A stretch of DNA of 64,000 nucleotides, taken from the NCBI GenBank assembly GCA_916613615.1, contig OU744724.1:20446171-20510170 (forward strand), given 5' to 3'. The notes under the pieces are model-generated. The model was given only the letters and a program-made list of their open reading frames with translations. It ran no database searches and was not told the DNA's origin. Positions 62,601-64,000 of this stretch are shown one piece after another (the stretch's first letter is position 1; each line of letters opens with the position of its first letter). The position numbers and the translations under genes are program-made. The stretch is from Steromphala cineraria (Eukaryota > Mollusca > Gastropoda > Trochida > Trochidae).

Positions 62601-63746
62601 CTGACTATGAGATAAAGCCTCCACTATCTGTAGGGAGTAGTAGAGCTTGTGAGGGCTGGTCGGGGGCAGCAGGTCGTCCCACTCTACCTTCAGGGGCTTG
62701 TCACAGCTGTCCAACGACTACAACATGGAGATTGACAATAAGCAGTCTTATCACTGTACTAGTCATTATGACTATTGAATTTTTAGAGTAATAGTCCTAT
62801 CACATTCCTGTTAGCCAAAAACATTGAAATATTGATTTCTGGAGAAGGGATCAGTTATTTATCTCTGATGTCAATTAGCTCTGGTATCGGGCAAATTTGG
62901 AAAACAGTGAAATGACTTTGGAATTGGTTTTGCTGGGTTTTTTGCAACAAGGTATTGGGTAAATGTGGTAAAACTAAACTGAGTATGTTGGAAATTGATT
63001 TCCTTTGTTTGATGCAACAAAGTGTCAGGTTATTATGATAACTAGGATTGGTTATCTCTAAAATTATTTTACTGTGCTTGATACCACAACTGCCAACAAT
63101 TGGGATAAGATTACTTCGATCATCTTTAAAATTGTAATGCCATGCCATATAACAAAGAACTTCTTATTTCAACTTACCCTGTCCATGATGATGCTTTTGA
63201 ATCCATTGAGATGGCTTGGGCTTGTGGGTAGAATCATCAGCAGCTCCCAAACATTGCGAGACAAACGGCGAGATTCGGCCAGGGTACCAGCTCTTTCATG
63301 TACATCCTGTATAGAAATGTAAGCATAAATTTTGCGTCATAGTCTTTTTGTCTTATCTTTGAGACCAGAAGCAAGAATGTGTTGGTAAACTAAACTTACT
63401 TGCTTCATGACACTGCATATTTTCAAATATTTTTGTGCCATTATGATTAGTAAAATGTCTCCACAAGAATATAAACATTCATTTCTATACAACTGTAAGT
63501 AAGAAAGAAGTGAGAATAAAGTGAGATTCATCTATCCCATCATATCAAAATTCTTACCAAGTCCGTCAATGCCACATCTAGATCTCCCAGTCGTTGAAGC
63601 AACATGAAGAGATTTTCAAAGTGAGGCTCTTGCAGCAGGAGCATCATGGGAAGCCTGTCACGAGGAGGAGAGGGAAGACTTGACGAAGGTAATGTTCCAT
63701 CCATTTTCCGTGGTTGTCGACTTGCACCCACTGATACAAACACCAG
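35692..63746 (-). CDS. USP34: Ubiquitin carboxyl-terminal hydrolase 34, N-terminus outside window
   Basis: Very large deubiquitinase of the USP9X/24/34 group; vertebrate USP34 acts on AXIN in Wnt signalling and in DNA-damage responses. I read 53 minus-strand exons from 63746 down to 35692 (TAG stop after EHILSLIEKK). They total 6,714 bases, a multiple of three: 2,237 residues plus stop. Human USP34 has about 3,546, so roughly 1,300 N-terminal residues lie right of the window. The Cys box GYVGLTNLGATCYMATCMQ, the His box GTADGGHYYSFIRD and YLFNDAEVKPF identify the USP domain. GYVGLTNLGATCY, KSLFGGIITNNVVSL and RYTFNMVTMMKEKVNTHFSF are USP34-specific rather than USP9X or USP24. About 1,650 residues follow the catalytic Cys, as in human. 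Exons are detailed in the three regional entries. All introns are short to moderate (0.1-1.5 kb). Confidence 0.97.
41850..42064. repeat. Two tandem copies of a 112-base unit
   Basis: Copy 1 (about 41850-41950) and copy 2 (about 41963-42062) share gactacgcccaagcattggg, accaaaactggcatgaattc and gtccagttttggctactgtt with very few changes. Each copy contains the inverted pair ccaaaactgg/ccagttttgg. It sits in a USP34 intron. Confidence 0.8.
42299..42808 (-). mobile_element. tRNA-derived SINE, about 510 bases
   Basis: On the minus strand the 5' end reads as a tRNA-like head: box A tggccgtgtgggctaa and box B gggttcgagcccc. A long body follows with ccagctgtaaatgggtacct, and the 3' end gagctggatattggtgctat runs into a (taa/tga)n tail at 42299-42325. 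The head-body-simple-tail structure identifies a SINE. It interrupts USP34 intron sequence between exons 41398-41555 and 42924-43101. Confidence 0.85.
43800..43885 (-). mobile_element. 58-base LINE tail with 14-base target duplication
   Basis: cactgcatcattaa occurs at 43800-43813 and 43872-43885. Between them, on the minus strand, is a LINE-like end: gtgggcccaaggccttatac, then gaaataaacttgatttgatt. It is a severely 5'-truncated retroelement insertion in a USP34 intron. Confidence 0.7.
44222..45295. mobile_element. 1.07 kb inverted-repeat element with TA ends
   Basis: The left end taccgtatattacagtctat aaggcga and the reverse-complemented right end tactgtatattacaatgtat acggcga match at 23 of 27 positions and are bounded by TA. 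The motif gggggtcgcct/gggggtcacct recurs near both ends. It fits a non-autonomous Tc1/mariner-like DNA transposon. The internal open frame 44648-44899 is AT-rich and unrecognised. Confidence 0.65.
46495..46691. repeat. Tandem copies of a USP34 exon end and its donor, about 92 bases each
   Basis: The coding end of exon 46692-46789 with its splice donor (plus strand gaactcacagggaagtcctt) is repeated in the downstream intron: gaactcacagggatatcctt at 46591 and a weaker copy gatttcacaaggcggtcctt at 46498. Intronic parts (aacttgacaatc.atcagtc, gttgact, agtcaatt) are repeated with the same 92-93 base spacing. Confidence 0.75.
48620..48722 (+). mobile_element. Possible LINE tail with TATCT-like end
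   Basis: AATAAA is followed by gattatcttatcttatata, a short tandem tail like the other retroelement ends in this window. The body upstream is AT-rich and unrecognised, so the call is weak. Confidence 0.3.
50421..50592. repeat. Tandem duplication, about 86-base unit
   Basis: agaggataaaac..atagatgatggaaggatttca and gatgtttgtgtag occur at 50425 and again at 50511, with the same order and few differences. It is a local duplication inside a USP34 intron. Confidence 0.75.
50690..50760. mobile_element. Degenerate relative of the hammerhead-like insertion
   Basis: agtctgatgaagg, a 16-base middle, then gaacatgtaataacaaaatt follows the same order as the 11975 insertion (gtctgatgaagg, stem, gaaacgtaacacaataaaatt). 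The stem is lost here. It is a candidate older copy of the same family. Confidence 0.4.
51110..51350 (+). mobile_element. 5'-truncated SINE-like repeat
   Basis: Contains gggcaagacactttatccac, accaagctgtacaaatgggt acct and a 3' part gaccgccgcatcggctgaaa, then caagtggcgttaagcattaa. The 'gctgtaaatgggtacct' core is shared with the SINE at 42299-42808, in the opposite orientation. No tRNA-like head remains. Confidence 0.55.
51576..51743. mobile_element. MITE with TA ends, second copy
   Basis: The ends tacagtagaactcggatata and, reverse-complemented, tacagtagaatagcaaactc bound 168 bases. Reverse-complemented internal sequence (aacaccggatatagcaaact, then aaattctttggtcccttgga) matches the copy at 23918-24078. 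It lies in a USP34 intron. Confidence 0.75.
54650..54870 (+). mobile_element. Degenerate SINE-like repeat
   Basis: A box-B-like ggtttcgattcctg is followed by a body with ggagttgttacttccttgct and gactctcagcat, ending aatctttatcattatcatca ttatt. The tRNA-like part is eroded (one extra T in box B). Family assignment is tentative. Confidence 0.4.
55268..55337. repeat. 70-base hairpin in USP34 intron
   Basis: gttagccgccagaggagcag atc (55268-55290) pairs with gatttgctctttctgcggct aac (55315-55337) at about 19 of 23 positions around a 24-base loop. It would fold into a stable stem-loop. It could be a tiny foldback element or a structured RNA segment. Confidence 0.6.
56939..57150. repeat. Two intronic copies of the end of USP34 exon 57151-57297
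   Basis: Downstream (minus strand) of the exon, the intron contains two tandem copies, about 102-103 bases each, that include the exon's last ~55 coding bases and the GTAAAT donor. On the minus strand the middle copy reads DYFTDLFAKLKELYSEM|gtaaat and the far copy NDFMTTLKELCPEI|gtaaat, versus EFFTDLITKLEEMCPEM|gtaaat in the exon. The frames remain open over these stretches. Confidence 0.8.
58941..63746 (-). other. USP34: USP34 exons N-terminal to the catalytic domain
   Basis: Twelve exons: 63558-63746, 63178-63306, 62580-62717, 62199-62273, 61830-61916, 61349-61522, 61035-61111, 60735-60778, 60490-60614, 59977-60135, 59659-59760 and 58941-59117, coding for 492 residues. Recognisable stretches are RDRLPMMLLLQEPHFENLF, SHLNGFKSIIMDR, FIAKGGLSHLFNIF, WNQECLAYLLRL and PYVRKEACMGLYRLRLGK. 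This is the helical, armadillo-like scaffold that precedes the peptidase in USP34. Exon 61349-61522 carries a Lys/Ser-rich run (SPRKKIKKSKSSHEK) that could be a nuclear localisation signal. Phases agree at every junction. Confidence 0.88.
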
Positions 63747-64000
63747 CTGGAAGAAGACATGAATGCATCATTGTGATCCTTTTTTATTCAAATAGCATTC
63801 ATAAATATTATCAAAATTTGAAAAGGAAGCATGACATATAACTTGTTTAAAATTATCTAAAGAAAGTCATCTGATACCGGCAAACCATAAAGGCCTATGC
63901 TGAATCAATCAGTGAAAGAAATATTAACCTCGCAATTGAGATAACATTTTAAGGATCCTATTCATAAAGAAGTTGACATATATAAAACTGCAAAACAAAT
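63747..64000 (-). other. USP34: USP34 intron at right edge
   Basis: The exon at 63558-63746 has a good acceptor (gtcttcttccag) in phase 0, so the remaining bases are intron and the next upstream exon lies outside the window. No coding sequence recognised. Confidence 0.6.

Overview
The window is animal nuclear DNA, most likely from a mollusc. Protein-coding genes are cut into short exons of about 30 to 350 bases with GT/AG borders, in an AT-rich background full of LINE tails, SINEs and small inverted-repeat elements. The mollusc assignment is an inference. It rests on repeat types I associate with molluscs: the element with a 'ggacggacgg' tract near 24.4 kb and its inverted copy near 25.4 kb, and the 'aagggcaattactcc'-like motifs. 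No prokaryotic features, CRISPR arrays or true tRNA or rRNA genes were seen. All exon borders were read by eye. In every gene the reading frame closes across all listed junctions, but single borders could be off by a base or two.

Layout. (1) PRPF39, plus strand, 0.6-13.7 kb: a U1 snRNP splicing factor whose 5' part lies before the window. One of its introns (7.4-9.7 kb) holds a complete two-exon gene on the opposite strand. That gene would encode a 138-residue protein starting MGSNVSC, which I cannot name. (2) DMAC2 (minus, 16.1-19.6 kb) and DMAC2L (plus, 20.45-23.1 kb) are two related mitochondrial leucine-rich-repeat proteins lying head to head, with about 0.87 kb between start codons. (3) A repeat-rich spacer at 23.1-26.8 kb contains a broken LINE with a MITE inside it and an inverted pair of dispersed repeats. 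(4) AHSA1, plus strand, 26.8-32.5 kb: the Hsp90 ATPase activator, complete at 340 residues. (5) USP34, minus strand, 35.7 kb to the right edge: a giant ubiquitin hydrolase. I could place 53 exons encoding about 2,237 residues, covering the full catalytic domain and the complete C-terminus. Roughly the first 1,300 residues lie beyond the window.

The genes do not form a pathway: splicing (PRPF39), mitochondrial complex assembly (DMAC2 and DMAC2L), chaperone regulation (AHSA1) and deubiquitination (USP34) are separate jobs. The order is still informative. AHSA and USP34 lie tail to tail here, as I recall AHSA2 and USP34 do on human 2p15. DMAC2/DMAC2L look like an ancient duplicate pair that could share a promoter region.

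The most unusual observations are the antisense gene nested in PRPF39, two places in USP34 where an exon end plus its 5' splice site has been tandemly copied into the neighbouring intron, a roughly 100-base insertion with hammerhead-like core elements and a perfect 15-base target duplication, and several short inverted-repeat elements.
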